A stretch of 64,000 nt of DNA, taken from the IMG/VR virus record IMGVR_UViG_3300043427_003220, positions 98,748 to 162,747 of that record; one strand, written 5' to 3'. The notes beneath the pieces are model-generated. The model ran no database searches. It worked only from the letters and a program-made list of their open reading frames with translations, and had not been told where the DNA came from. Positions 43,760 to 52,083 of this stretch are shown here, one piece after another. Every line of letters starts with the position of its first letter. The first letter of the stretch is position 1. This DNA is from a virus. Position numbers and translations under genes: made by a program.

Positions 43760-44731
43760 ATGCTCGTAGAACCACGGCTATATTACAAACCATTTAAATA
43801 TCCAGAAGCATATGATTTTTTTCTTAAACAACAACAGGCTCACTGGCTTTGGACCGAAGTCAATATGGGGCCAGACATCAAAGACTATAATGAAAATTTG
43901 ACAGAAGATGAAAAGAAAGTTGTTATTAGGATTTTGCGGCTTTTTACAACTATTGAGATTGATGCGGAAGATTACTGGTCATCAAGCGTAGCCAAATGGT
44001 TTAAGCATCCAGAGGTGCAACAGATGGCCGCCACCAACGGAGCTTTTGAAAGTATCCATATTGCAGCTTATGATCATCTTTCAACTTCATTAGGGCTTCC
44101 TTTGTCTGAATATGAAGAGTTTTTGAAGAATCCCGCCATGAAGGCAAAAAAAGATAAACTCGCCGCTGTTCTTAGTGACACAGAAACCCTTCAGGGTAAA
44201 GCGCGTTCCTTGGCTATTTTTTCAGCCTTCACTGAGGGGGTATCGCTTTTTAGTTCTTTTGCCGTCCTAATGAACTTTTCAAGATTTAATAAACTTAAAG
44301 GCGTAGCAAATATTGTTAGCTGGTCCGTCAGGGACGAGGGGCTGCATTCCGATGCAGGCTGCTGGTTGTTTAGAACTTTGATGGCAGAACATCCAGAAAT
44401 TTGGACGGACGAATTTAAGAAGACCATCTATCAGGCAGCCAGAGACGTTGTCGAGCTAGAAGATGATTATATTGATGCTGTATTTGATGGAGCTGAAATT
44501 CAAGGAATTAATCCTAAACAACTCAAGGCGTACATCCGATATAGAGCCAACACAAAGCTACAAGATTTAGGACTAAAGACCAACTGGAAAAATATTGATG
44601 CTGAGTCGGTAAAAACTATTACAAGTTGGTTTGATGTGTTAAGCTCCGGCAATGAGCACTCTGACTTTTTTGCTTTAAAAAGTACAGCATATTCCAAGGG
44701 TCATATTGATTGGTCTAAGATTAAGTTTTAA
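43760..44731 (+). CDS. nrdB: class I ribonucleotide reductase, small (beta) subunit
   Basis: The ATG at 43760 follows AAGGAG by 8 bases; 323 residues. Iron ligands are visible: E97 and H100 in ESIH, E159 in TEGVS, and E193/H196 in RDEGLH, with an acidic residue near 70 (EIDAED). Tyr104 sits at the radical-Tyr spacing (ESIHIAAY). It generates the radical for reduction of ribonucleotides. The large subunit follows at once. Confidence 0.93.
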   Translation: MLVEPRLYYKPFKYPEAYDFFLKQQQAHWLWTEVNMGPDIKDYNENLTEDEKKVVIRILRLFTTIEIDAEDYWSSSVAKWFKHPEVQQMAATNGAFESIHIAAYDHLSTSLGLPLSEYEEFLKNPAMKAKKDKLAAVLSDTETLQGKARSLAIFSAFTEGVSLFSSFAVLMNFSRFNKLKGVANIVSWSVRDEGLHSDAGCWLFRTLMAEHPEIWTDEFKKTIYQAARDVVELEDDYIDAVFDGAEIQGINPKQLKAYIRYRANTKLQDLGLKTNWKNIDAESVKTITSWFDVLSSGNEHSDFFALKSTAYSKGHIDWSKIKF

Positions 44732-44743
44732 TGGAGTCTTTTC

Positions 44744-46429
44744 ATGGAACTAGAAAAACTCAAGGAACACGGCGAAGCCCCTGATTTTCTTACTGAGATT
44801 GGTTATAAAACATTGTTGGGTGGTTATCTCCTCCCGAATGAAACCCCTAAAGGCATGTGGAGCCGAGTTTCGCGCACAGCCGCCAATATTCTTAAAAAGC
44901 CAGAACTTGAAGAAAAGTTTTTTAATATGCTTTGGAAAGGGTGGGTAGGACTTGCTACTCCGGTGGCTAGTAATATGGGTACAAACAGAGGACTGCCTAT
45001 AAGTTGTTATTCAATCTCTCCGCAAGATAGTACCGATTCAATTATGAAAAAAGGCCATGAACTAGCCATGCTGACTAAAAATGGCGGCGGTGTTGGCGTC
45101 TATATGGGAGACTTGCGCCCTGCAGGGTCTAAAATTAAAACAGGTGGAACATCCGAAGGTATGATTCCGTTTGCAAAGATTTACGATTCTATTACCGTAG
45201 GTATTAGTCAAGGAAATGTACGCCGTGGCGCTGCAGCTATTTATCTTCCCATTGACCATGGCGATATCAAAGCCTTTCTGCGCATGCGCCGCCCCGAAGG
45301 TGACCCTAATCGCCAATGCCTCAATCTTCATCACGCCGTTTGTATTCCAGATAGCTTTATGCACAAAGTACAGTCTGGCGATGAATCTGCTCAGGAGCTA
45401 TTGAGGGAAATTTACAAGGCACGTCTTGAAACAGGCGAGCCATATATCTTTTATTCAGACAATGTAAATTCGCAAAATCCAGAAGCGTACATAAAAAATA
45501 ATTTAAAGATTTCAACAAGTAACATCTGCAGTGAAATTGTTTTGTATACCGACCATGACCATACTTTTGTTTGTTGTTTATCTTCCCTCAATTTAGCTAA
45601 GTGGAATGAGTGGAAGGACACAGACACAGTTGAGTTGTCTGTTTATCTTTTAGATGCGGTTTTAACTGAATTTATTGAAAAAGCACAAAAATTACAAGGA
45701 TTGGAGGCCGCCGTTCGTTCTGCTATTAAGGGCAGAGCATTAGGTTTGGGCGTCATGGGATGGCATACATTGTTGCAACAAGAACATGTAGGCATGGGCT
45801 CATTTAGAGCCAAGATTTTGAATAAGGCAATCTTTAAGAATATTAATGAAAATGCAATCAAGGCGTCTAAAAAACTCGCCGAAGAATTTGGAGAACCAGA
45901 ATGGTGCAAGGGAACCGGACTGCGGTCAACTCATTTAATTGCGATTGCCCCTACGGCATCCAACTCCCTTATTACGGGCAATATTTCTGCGGGCATTGAG
46001 CCAATCAACGCTAATGCGTATGTTAAAAAAACAGCTAAGGGCACCTTTATTGAGTTTAATCCCTTGCTCAAGAAAAGATTACAAGAGCTAGGCAAGGATA
46101 CAGAAGAGGTGTGGAACGCCATCGTTAAAGACGAGGGGTCGGTTCGAGGATTAGAATTCTTGTCAGAAGAAGACAAAGATGTCTTTAAGACTGCTTTTGA
46201 GATTGACCAACTGACTCTTATTGACTTAGCAGCAGACAGGCAACCTTTTATTTGTCAGGCGCAATCTTTGAATTTATTCTTCTCAAAAGACGTAGACCCT
46301 CAATATTTTCACGAAGTTCACTGGACAGCATGGCAGAAAAAAGTTAAAACTCTTTATTATGTACGCAGTTCCTCTGTCCTGAGAGCCGACTTGTCCTCAA
46401 GAGGTGAATGTGTCGCGTGCGAAGGATGA
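44744..46429 (+). CDS. nrdA: class I ribonucleotide reductase, large (alpha) subunit
   Basis: 561 residues, shorter than E. coli NrdA (761) because the N-terminal ATP-cone regulatory domain is missing; it may therefore escape dATP feedback. Active-site residues are conserved: SCYS near 90, N260-x-C262-x-E264 (NICSE), the radical-transfer pair YY in TLYYVR, and a C-terminal redox pair C556/C559 (CVAC). It makes dNDPs with NrdB. The end overlaps the dCMP deaminase start. Confidence 0.95.
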   Translation: MELEKLKEHGEAPDFLTEIGYKTLLGGYLLPNETPKGMWSRVSRTAANILKKPELEEKFFNMLWKGWVGLATPVASNMGTNRGLPISCYSISPQDSTDSIMKKGHELAMLTKNGGGVGVYMGDLRPAGSKIKTGGTSEGMIPFAKIYDSITVGISQGNVRRGAAAIYLPIDHGDIKAFLRMRRPEGDPNRQCLNLHHAVCIPDSFMHKVQSGDESAQELLREIYKARLETGEPYIFYSDNVNSQNPEAYIKNNLKISTSNICSEIVLYTDHDHTFVCCLSSLNLAKWNEWKDTDTVELSVYLLDAVLTEFIEKAQKLQGLEAAVRSAIKGRALGLGVMGWHTLLQQEHVGMGSFRAKILNKAIFKNINENAIKASKKLAEEFGEPEWCKGTGLRSTHLIAIAPTASNSLITGNISAGIEPINANAYVKKTAKGTFIEFNPLLKKRLQELGKDTEEVWNAIVKDEGSVRGLEFLSEEDKDVFKTAFEIDQLTLIDLAADRQPFICQAQSLNLFFSKDVDPQYFHEVHWTAWQKKVKTLYYVRSSSVLRADLSSRGECVACEG

Positions 46430-46850
46430 ACAACATTTTATGGAATTAGCTGAACTTGTCGCTAAACGCTCTCCAGATGTAAAGCGACAAGTCGGCGCTA
46501 TTGTTGTTAAAGATGGCCATAAAATTTCAGATGGACACAATAAGCCGGTTCCTAAAAAGAAGATAGACGATTATTTTTGCCAATCAAAACAACCATATAT
46601 GATTCACGCTGAAATGGACGCTTTATTAAAAAATACAGCAAAACAAACTAAAAATGCTACTATTTATATTACTTTGGCTCCATGCCCCGAATGTTGCAAG
46701 CTAATAGCTGCATGCGGAATTGAGAGAGTAGTTTACAAAGAAGACCACAAAGAATCAAATGTTAATTATTTAAAGGAGTTAGGTATAACAGTCGATAAAC
46801 ACGTTGACATTTTAGAGGATTGTGATAAAATTGAATCATTGCAGGAATAA
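46410..46850 (+). CDS. dCMP deaminase
   Basis: The GTG at 46410 has AAGAGG five bases upstream and overlaps the nrdA end; 146 residues opening MSRAKDEQHFMELAELVA. Zinc motifs HAE (near 65) and PCPECC (near 91) define the cytidine/deoxycytidylate deaminase family. It would convert dCMP to dUMP for dTTP synthesis. A different, second deaminase is encoded at 57805-58197. Confidence 0.9.
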   Translation: MSRAKDEQHFMELAELVAKRSPDVKRQVGAIVVKDGHKISDGHNKPVPKKKIDDYFCQSKQPYMIHAEMDALLKNTAKQTKNATIYITLAPCPECCKLIAACGIERVVYKEDHKESNVNYLKELGITVDKHVDILEDCDKIESLQE

Positions 46851-46887
46851 ACCTGTACAATCCTAAAATAGAATAGGGGATTTTTCC

Positions 46888-47382
46888 ATGGCTCACGCAC
46901 GCGAACTACGTTTACTACAGGGTCTTGTTGATACTCAGCTTAAATCATTCGGCTGGAAAGACCCCAAAGCTCTCTTTGTTGGACAGGACGGAGAAGGCTA
47001 CGCTTCTCTTTTCGTCAACTTTACTGACGCTACTTACAGCACAAACGACGTTGCTGTTCTAGTTCGTTTGATTCCAGCAGGCGACGGTCTTCCAGCTTCT
47101 ATGTTCACCCTCAGCCACAGCGGCAACGCTCCAATCCATGGCTCAGTCCATGCTTTGGTTGCTTGCGAAGCTCCTTTGGCTCTTATGGGCGACCATGCTA
47201 AGTTTGTTCAGGACGTTGTTCATTGCCTTCGCGGCGTTCTTGGTTCACCCGTTGAACTCAAGCTCACTGCAAATGGCGTTCTTCCTGCATTCAAAGGAAT
47301 CAACGGTGCCGGTGCTGACAGCCTTCCAGCAGACAGCATGGCTCTTGCTCCTTCTCGTACAGCGGTTGTTGGCGGCGTTTAA
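46888..47382 (+). CDS. hypothetical, probably highly expressed protein, 164 aa
   Basis: AGGGG precedes the ATG, and codon choice is of the C-ending, highly expressed kind shared with the major capsid gene. The chain is beta-rich and Gly/Ala-rich, without Cys clusters or membrane segments. It may be a virion component (decoration?). TAAAATAGAATAG lies 24 bases upstream, one of several such boxes before late genes. Confidence 0.6.
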   Translation: MAHARELRLLQGLVDTQLKSFGWKDPKALFVGQDGEGYASLFVNFTDATYSTNDVAVLVRLIPAGDGLPASMFTLSHSGNAPIHGSVHALVACEAPLALMGDHAKFVQDVVHCLRGVLGSPVELKLTANGVLPAFKGINGAGADSLPADSMALAPSRTAVVGGV

Positions 47383-47421
47383 TCGCTGTCAACTCCCCTT
47401 TTAAACACAAGGAGAAGAAAA

Positions 47422-48132
47422 ATGGACGATATTAAAAATCTATTAGAAGAAATCAACAGTCTGACTGCAGAAGTTGAAAAACTTGCTAAGTCAGATATGT
47501 ATAAGGCAGAAGGCGAAGAAAAAGAAGAAGGCGCTGAAATGGAAGGCGGCGAAGCTGCTCCTGCTCCTGAGATGGAAGGCGGCGAAGCTCCTGAGATGGA
47601 AGGCGGCGAAGACAAGATTGAAGATCAAGCCGAAGAACTTGAAGACGCTTCCGAAGAGGGCGGCGAGTCACTCGACGAAGTTGTCAAAGCTCTTGACGAT
47701 GAAGACCTTCAGGAACTAATGGCCGCTGTTCAGGCTGAAATGGCTGCTCGTAAGGGCGGCGAAGCTGCTCCAGCTCCAGAAGCTCCTGCGGCTCCTGCTC
47801 CTGAAATGGGCAAAGCTATGGACGACATGAAGAAGACTATGGACGAAATGAAGAAGTCAATTGACAGCCTTCGCGCTGAAAATGCTTCTCTCAAGAAGTC
47901 AGCTCCTGTTAGCCGTCCTGCAGCTATGAACCGCGCTGAAGTTCAGACAATGGCTAAGTCAGACGCTGTTCCTGAGATGCTCAGCAAGTCAGAAGTCGTT
48001 GAGTATCTACTCAACACCAAGGCTCCTGTATCTCTCGTTCAGGATGCTAACTGGGCTAGTTCACCTGCTGAACTCCGCGATGTTTACACTAAGGCTGAAC
48101 TCAAGGGTGTCAAAATCCCAACTAAGAAATAA
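47422..48132 (+). CDS. scaffold-like acidic coiled-coil protein
   Basis: 236 residues, with AAGGAGAAG before the ATG. The N-terminus has the helical tag INSLTAEVEKLAKSD (11-25). An acidic region with EMEGGEA repeats (about 35-60), a Pro/Ala linker, a coiled coil (MDDMKKTMDEMKKSIDSLRAE) and a more basic end follow. That acid-to-basic design fits prohead scaffolds or core proteins. The tag shared with the polyvalent proteins hints at co-assembly. A terminator follows. Confidence 0.6.
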   Translation: MDDIKNLLEEINSLTAEVEKLAKSDMYKAEGEEKEEGAEMEGGEAAPAPEMEGGEAPEMEGGEDKIEDQAEELEDASEEGGESLDEVVKALDDEDLQELMAAVQAEMAARKGGEAAPAPEAPAAPAPEMGKAMDDMKKTMDEMKKSIDSLRAENASLKKSAPVSRPAAMNRAEVQTMAKSDAVPEMLSKSEVVEYLLNTKAPVSLVQDANWASSPAELRDVYTKAELKGVKIPTKK

Positions 48133-48152
48133 TTTCTTAGTTTTTAACTAAA

Positions 48153-48197
48153 GGCGGCTCTTTTGTATGAAAAACATGCACTTGAGCCGCTTTTTTT
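48153..48197 (+). terminator. Rho-independent terminator after the scaffold-like gene
   Basis: The stem GCGGCTC (48154-48160) pairs with GAGCCGC (48184-48190), with an inner hairpin in the loop, followed by TTTTTTT. Confidence 0.85.
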
Positions 48198-48213
48198 GTT
48201 GTAAAATAGAACT

Positions 48214-48483
48214 ATGAAATTTATCTGGACAGACAGACGATTATTTGCAGGATTATTCGCCATGACGCTCCTTGCGTTGCTGGCATGGCGTTCATCGTCT
48301 TCTGTAACAGGTGATTTTATTTGGGCAATTGTAACTATAGTAGGTGTCATTGGTGGTTCTAATGCTTGGCAGGCAGCGCAGGTTGCTAAGCATGGTAAGA
48401 GTTTAGGGGTAAATGTTAATGTCAGAGAAGAAGAACAGCAACAGCCGAAAACTTCAAAGCGTGAGCAGCCCAAGAACCAGTAA
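48214..48483 (+). CDS. holin-like protein with two membrane segments
   Basis: 89 residues. Two hydrophobic segments (about 10-25 and 34-49) are followed by a polar, Gln/Lys-rich C-terminus; this is the class II holin pattern. No clear ribosome site; a TAAAATAGAA box ends only a few bases before the ATG. The next gene overlaps it and is XhlA-like. It is distant from the endolysin, so a holin role is tentative. Confidence 0.5.
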   Translation: MKFIWTDRRLFAGLFAMTLLALLAWRSSSSVTGDFIWAIVTIVGVIGGSNAWQAAQVAKHGKSLGVNVNVREEEQQQPKTSKREQPKNQ

Positions 48484-48868
48484 GATAGTTGTTAAACAAG
48501 CATCAGTATCTAATGATGTAATTGTCGAAAAACTATCTGAACTGTCTGACCACGTCAAAGATATTAAAAAGAACGTAGAGGCCGTTGAAGCTCTATCTCT
48601 TAGTTCTGATAAAACTCTAGCCGTTCAGGCTCAGCAACTTGCTGAACATATGCGCCGCACCGATGCCCTCGAAAATCTAGTCAAATTAAATAAAGAAGAA
48701 CTAGAGCGCCAAGATACAAAAGTATTTACAGAACAAAAAGAACTTTTACAAAAAGTTACAGAAGTCGGCACAGAAGTTAGCAAAATTAAAACTTTTGTTG
48801 TGTGGGGCGCCAGCGCCGTTGGATTTATCATCACAGTTGTACAATTTATCTTGAAAGTGGCTGGTTGA
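48419..48868 (+). CDS. coiled-coil protein with C-terminal membrane anchor, XhlA-like
   Basis: The ATG at 48419 has AGGGG eight bases upstream; 149 residues. A long coiled coil (about 30-120) ends in a single transmembrane segment (about 125-146, FVVWGASAVGFIITVVQFIL). That topology matches XhlA-type lysis proteins that work with a holin. It overlaps the two-segment membrane protein upstream by 65 bases, which supports a functional pair. Confidence 0.55.
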   Translation: MSEKKNSNSRKLQSVSSPRTSKIVVKQASVSNDVIVEKLSELSDHVKDIKKNVEAVEALSLSSDKTLAVQAQQLAEHMRRTDALENLVKLNKEELERQDTKVFTEQKELLQKVTEVGTEVSKIKTFVVWGASAVGFIITVVQFILKVAG

Positions 48869-48869
48869 T

Positions 48870-50579
48870 ATGGCTGAGAAGAAAAAGAAACCTTTTAAAG
48901 GCTACAATAAAAAGAAACATTCTCGCACCGGCGGTCTTAACGATAAAGAACGTGCGCGTATTAACCGCGAAGAAGGTTCTAATCTTAAGCGTCCAGTAAC
49001 AGGAAAAGTTAAGGCCGGCTCTAAAGCGGCAAATAGACGTAAATCTTTTTGCGCAAGAATGTCGGGAGTTAAGGGCCCAACATCTAAAGATGGTCAGCTT
49101 ACTCCCAAAGGCGCTGCCCTTAAAAGATGGAAATGTCGTAAGTCGCTTCAAAAATCAGACATGCCCCCTAAAGTAAAGCTCGCCGCATTCTTGCGCGACC
49201 ATATTGATAATAAGCTTGCTTTAAAAGCAGCGGAACCAACGATTACAAAGTCAGATGAAAAAACAGGCATGTCGGCCTTGATGAAGGCACTTAAACAATG
49301 TGCTTGTAAAAAGTCAGACAAGCTCGCCGGTGGTAAAGGCGACACTAAAGACATTTCAGATTTTGATGCAAAACAAGTTGAGATGGGCCTCAAAGTTGAA
49401 ATGGAGCACACTAAAGACCGCGAAGTTGCTCAAGAGATTGTTGCAGACCATCTCTCCGAAGACCCTTCATACTATTCAAAGCTCAAAGGTTCTGGACTAG
49501 CTGATGAACTAGAAAAAGCAGGTCGCTGTTGGGAAGGCTACGAACCGACTCCTGGCAAAAAGCCATATTCAAAAGGCTCATGCAGAAAGATTAAAAAGTC
49601 TATTACTGCCGAAGCAATTGAGGCGGGACAGTATCAAGGTGAACAATTAGACAGTCATCACCACAATCGTTTGGGCGTTGAGTATAAAGGAATGGCTCAA
49701 AAAGCTCACAAAATGGGCGATAGGAAGAAAGCCCGTGAGTTTCACGACAAGGCTCTCCACCACTTCAAAATGGCCGATAAGATGGGCTTCCAAGCGGAAG
49801 AGCCCCTCGAAAAAAAAATAAGCGGTAAAGTTGCCGCAGGTTTGACGGCGTTGGCAGGAATGATGCCGACTCAGTTTGCCGCAGCTTCAGGTAACCCAAC
49901 TCAAACTGAAATAACTGCTAAGCCAATTCCAAAAGAAAAATACCCAGACTTCGGCGCTCACGACGCAATCTCCATGATTGAGTCGTCGGGTGGCAAAAAT
50001 ATTATTCATAAGTTTATTCCAAAACAAAACCAAAGAGCAGTATCCCGTTATGGCCTTCTACCAACAAGAGTCATGGAGCTATACGCTCGTAGCCCAGAAT
50101 TTAGAGAGTCACCTCAAGGCAAGATGGTTGGCGAAATACTAGAGCCACACCTATCAAAGCATAAAACAAAAAACTTTTACGATACCGCAGCGTTTGTTCA
50201 AAAAACACCCAAAGATGTTCGCGGGCAGTTGTACCAACAAATCAACAAGATTACAGAAAACCCAGAACACGACAAAGCTATTTTTGAAGCTTCAAGAAAA
50301 CACAGCATGGAAAATCTTTCAAGTGTTACTTCTGACCCAGTAGAACTTGAAATTATGGCAACTCATGCCCATCATTGGCACTGGCCTAGAACAAAGAGGC
50401 TCTATCAAAAGGGTGGCCTTGATGCTGTTATCAACGATGAAAAATCAAAAGAAGGCAACTACATTAAAAAGTTCCATAAACAGTTACCTGAAAACCACCC
50501 CGTTAAAGAGCGCATTGAAGAAGCTTTGCCTCAGTCCCAACCTCCTGTAAAGAAGAAGGCTCCTTTCCATGGAAGTTAA
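48870..50579 (+). CDS. polyvalent virion protein with transglycosylase-like domain
   Basis: 569 residues. Small modules appear in order: a basic domain with KKHSRTGGLNDKERARIN and RRKSFCARMSG (DUF6321-like, 1-95); a helical domain with VEMGLKVEMEHTKDREVA and SYYSKL (DUF5661-like, about 160-210); a GRCWEGYEPTPGKKPYSKGS segment; a helical HHHNRLG repeat domain; and a C-terminal lytic-transglycosylase-like region with DAISMIESSGG (about 367-377) and SRYGLLP. LxKSD linkers join the modules. It may digest peptidoglycan during entry. Confidence 0.7.
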   Translation: MAEKKKKPFKGYNKKKHSRTGGLNDKERARINREEGSNLKRPVTGKVKAGSKAANRRKSFCARMSGVKGPTSKDGQLTPKGAALKRWKCRKSLQKSDMPPKVKLAAFLRDHIDNKLALKAAEPTITKSDEKTGMSALMKALKQCACKKSDKLAGGKGDTKDISDFDAKQVEMGLKVEMEHTKDREVAQEIVADHLSEDPSYYSKLKGSGLADELEKAGRCWEGYEPTPGKKPYSKGSCRKIKKSITAEAIEAGQYQGEQLDSHHHNRLGVEYKGMAQKAHKMGDRKKAREFHDKALHHFKMADKMGFQAEEPLEKKISGKVAAGLTALAGMMPTQFAAASGNPTQTEITAKPIPKEKYPDFGAHDAISMIESSGGKNIIHKFIPKQNQRAVSRYGLLPTRVMELYARSPEFRESPQGKMVGEILEPHLSKHKTKNFYDTAAFVQKTPKDVRGQLYQQINKITENPEHDKAIFEASRKHSMENLSSVTSDPVELEIMATHAHHWHWPRTKRLYQKGGLDAVINDEKSKEGNYIKKFHKQLPENHPVKERIEEALPQSQPPVKKKAPFHGS

Positions 50580-51819
50580 AGACAAAAAACTCGAAAAAGT
50601 CTTAGTCTCCAACGAACCATCAGAAGGCGTTCTTAAAATTGCCAAGTACGATGGCATGAGGCCAAACGAAACCCATGTTAGCACGACTCGCGTTCCTCAC
50701 GAACGTTTCGGCAGTGTTTATGTGCATCACTTTGAGTCAGACGATGGGACAAATGCTCGCCATCTTGTCTCAATGCACCATGACCCCCATCAATCAGGTG
50801 TGTCTACTTTGTTGGCAGCAAGACAGAATGAAAATGAGCCAATGACTGTCTATGCAGCAGCAACTCATCCGAACTTCCAAGGCAACAGACTCAATTACGT
50901 TGCTCTAAGGGAAGCCGTTAAGTCTCATGGCACATTACACTCAGACGTAATGCAGTCGATGCCAGCCTTTAAAAACTGGAACAGACTCAAACAAGAAGCT
51001 GGATTTAAAGTCAATATTACAAAGCCATACAGAGAACCTTCCGCAGAAGATGCCTCTATGTTGCCCCATATTGCTCAATACAGTAAGCAGGCCAAAAGGT
51101 TGCAAGATATGGAAAAAGCTGTAACTCCTGAACAACAAAAAGAAAATATTAAAAAACAAAGACAACTCAAAAACAAAGAAATTATTGCGCAGCTTAAGTC
51201 AAAAGTTGTAGATAAAGCTCCTAAACAAGAGTCGTCTATTCAGCCCAAACTCCTTATGTCTGAAGATGAGTCCCCTGTTGGTATCCCGCTTTATCTCAAA
51301 ACACATCCAAGCCATGACAATCTAGTAGGCGTTCATGTTCACGTCGATAAGCTACCAAGCCTAGAAAACTATGGCATCTTGGACGAGCCAAGAATCGACA
51401 GAGCTTTGGACTCGGCGGAATCAAAAGGCCATAGTGCCGTTTATGTCAGCGCAGACCAAATAGACGAACCCAAAAAACCAAAACTTCAGTTAGTTAAAAG
51501 TCGGCTTGTTAAAGCTCTTTGGTCTGCACCCAAAGTCACTAATGGCCAATATGCCAAGCCTTTCTCTATGGGCGGCACCAAAAAAGAGAAAAAGACTATT
51601 TATAGTCATTTCAGTCACCCAGAGCACGCCAAGTTTAATGCTCAGGAGCACCTTGATGCTTATTGGCGTCATCAAGAAAAGATTAAACAAAATCCCAAGA
51701 TGGAGTCTTCCCTTGTGAGCTTTCACAAGCAGCAGGCTCAAATGCACTGGGATAAAAGCAGAGATTTGGTAGATAAGGGCGACACGACTCGTCGCATCGA
51801 AGAAAATAAACTGGGTTAA
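50569..51819 (+). CDS. polyvalent protein with GNAT-like segment, 416 aa
   Basis: The ATG overlaps the previous gene by 11 bases. The segment AATHPNFQGNRLNYVALREA with WNRLKQEAGF (about 100-150) resembles a degraded acetyltransferase fold. After a coiled linker (MEKAVTPEQQKENIKKQR), a second domain runs VGVHVHVDKLPSLENYG, and the C-terminal 80 residues are helical and His-rich. It belongs to the same mosaic family as its neighbours. No activity can be assigned with certainty. Confidence 0.55.
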   Translation: MEVKDKKLEKVLVSNEPSEGVLKIAKYDGMRPNETHVSTTRVPHERFGSVYVHHFESDDGTNARHLVSMHHDPHQSGVSTLLAARQNENEPMTVYAAATHPNFQGNRLNYVALREAVKSHGTLHSDVMQSMPAFKNWNRLKQEAGFKVNITKPYREPSAEDASMLPHIAQYSKQAKRLQDMEKAVTPEQQKENIKKQRQLKNKEIIAQLKSKVVDKAPKQESSIQPKLLMSEDESPVGIPLYLKTHPSHDNLVGVHVHVDKLPSLENYGILDEPRIDRALDSAESKGHSAVYVSADQIDEPKKPKLQLVKSRLVKALWSAPKVTNGQYAKPFSMGGTKKEKKTIYSHFSHPEHAKFNAQEHLDAYWRHQEKIKQNPKMESSLVSFHKQQAQMHWDKSRDLVDKGDTTRRIEENKLG

Positions 51820-51822
51820 TCA

Positions 51823-52083
51823 ATGTCTGATAACAAAGACGATGAATTGCCAGACAATGTTTACCCATATAGCCACTTTAGGCTAAGGCAGTTTTCTGAA
51901 GAAGTTAAGAGGCAGTTGCCCAAAGAGCTTTGGGATAATCCCCCAGACGCCGACCGTAATGAAAAAATAAGAAAAGCCCTAAACAAACAATCAAAGATTG
52001 TCGATAGGATAAAATGGGACAAAGCCGTTACGGCTCAAAAGAGCAAGGCAAAACTTAAACTTGTGAAAGACGAGGAAGAATGA
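51823..52083 (+). CDS. hypothetical charged protein, 86 aa
   Basis: A small, highly charged helical protein (FRLRQFSEEVKRQLPKELWD; KIRKALNKQSKIVDRIKWDK). It lies 3 bases after the upstream stop, and its stop overlaps the next ATG (ATGA). It may be a small assembly or packaged protein. Confidence 0.6.
   Translation: MSDNKDDELPDNVYPYSHFRLRQFSEEVKRQLPKELWDNPPDADRNEKIRKALNKQSKIVDRIKWDKAVTAQKSKAKLKLVKDEEE

Noticed and set aside
49772-49779. Another GCCGATAA box as a sigma28 promoter
   Set aside because: No TAAAGT element lies 11 bases upstream and the site is inside a coding region.
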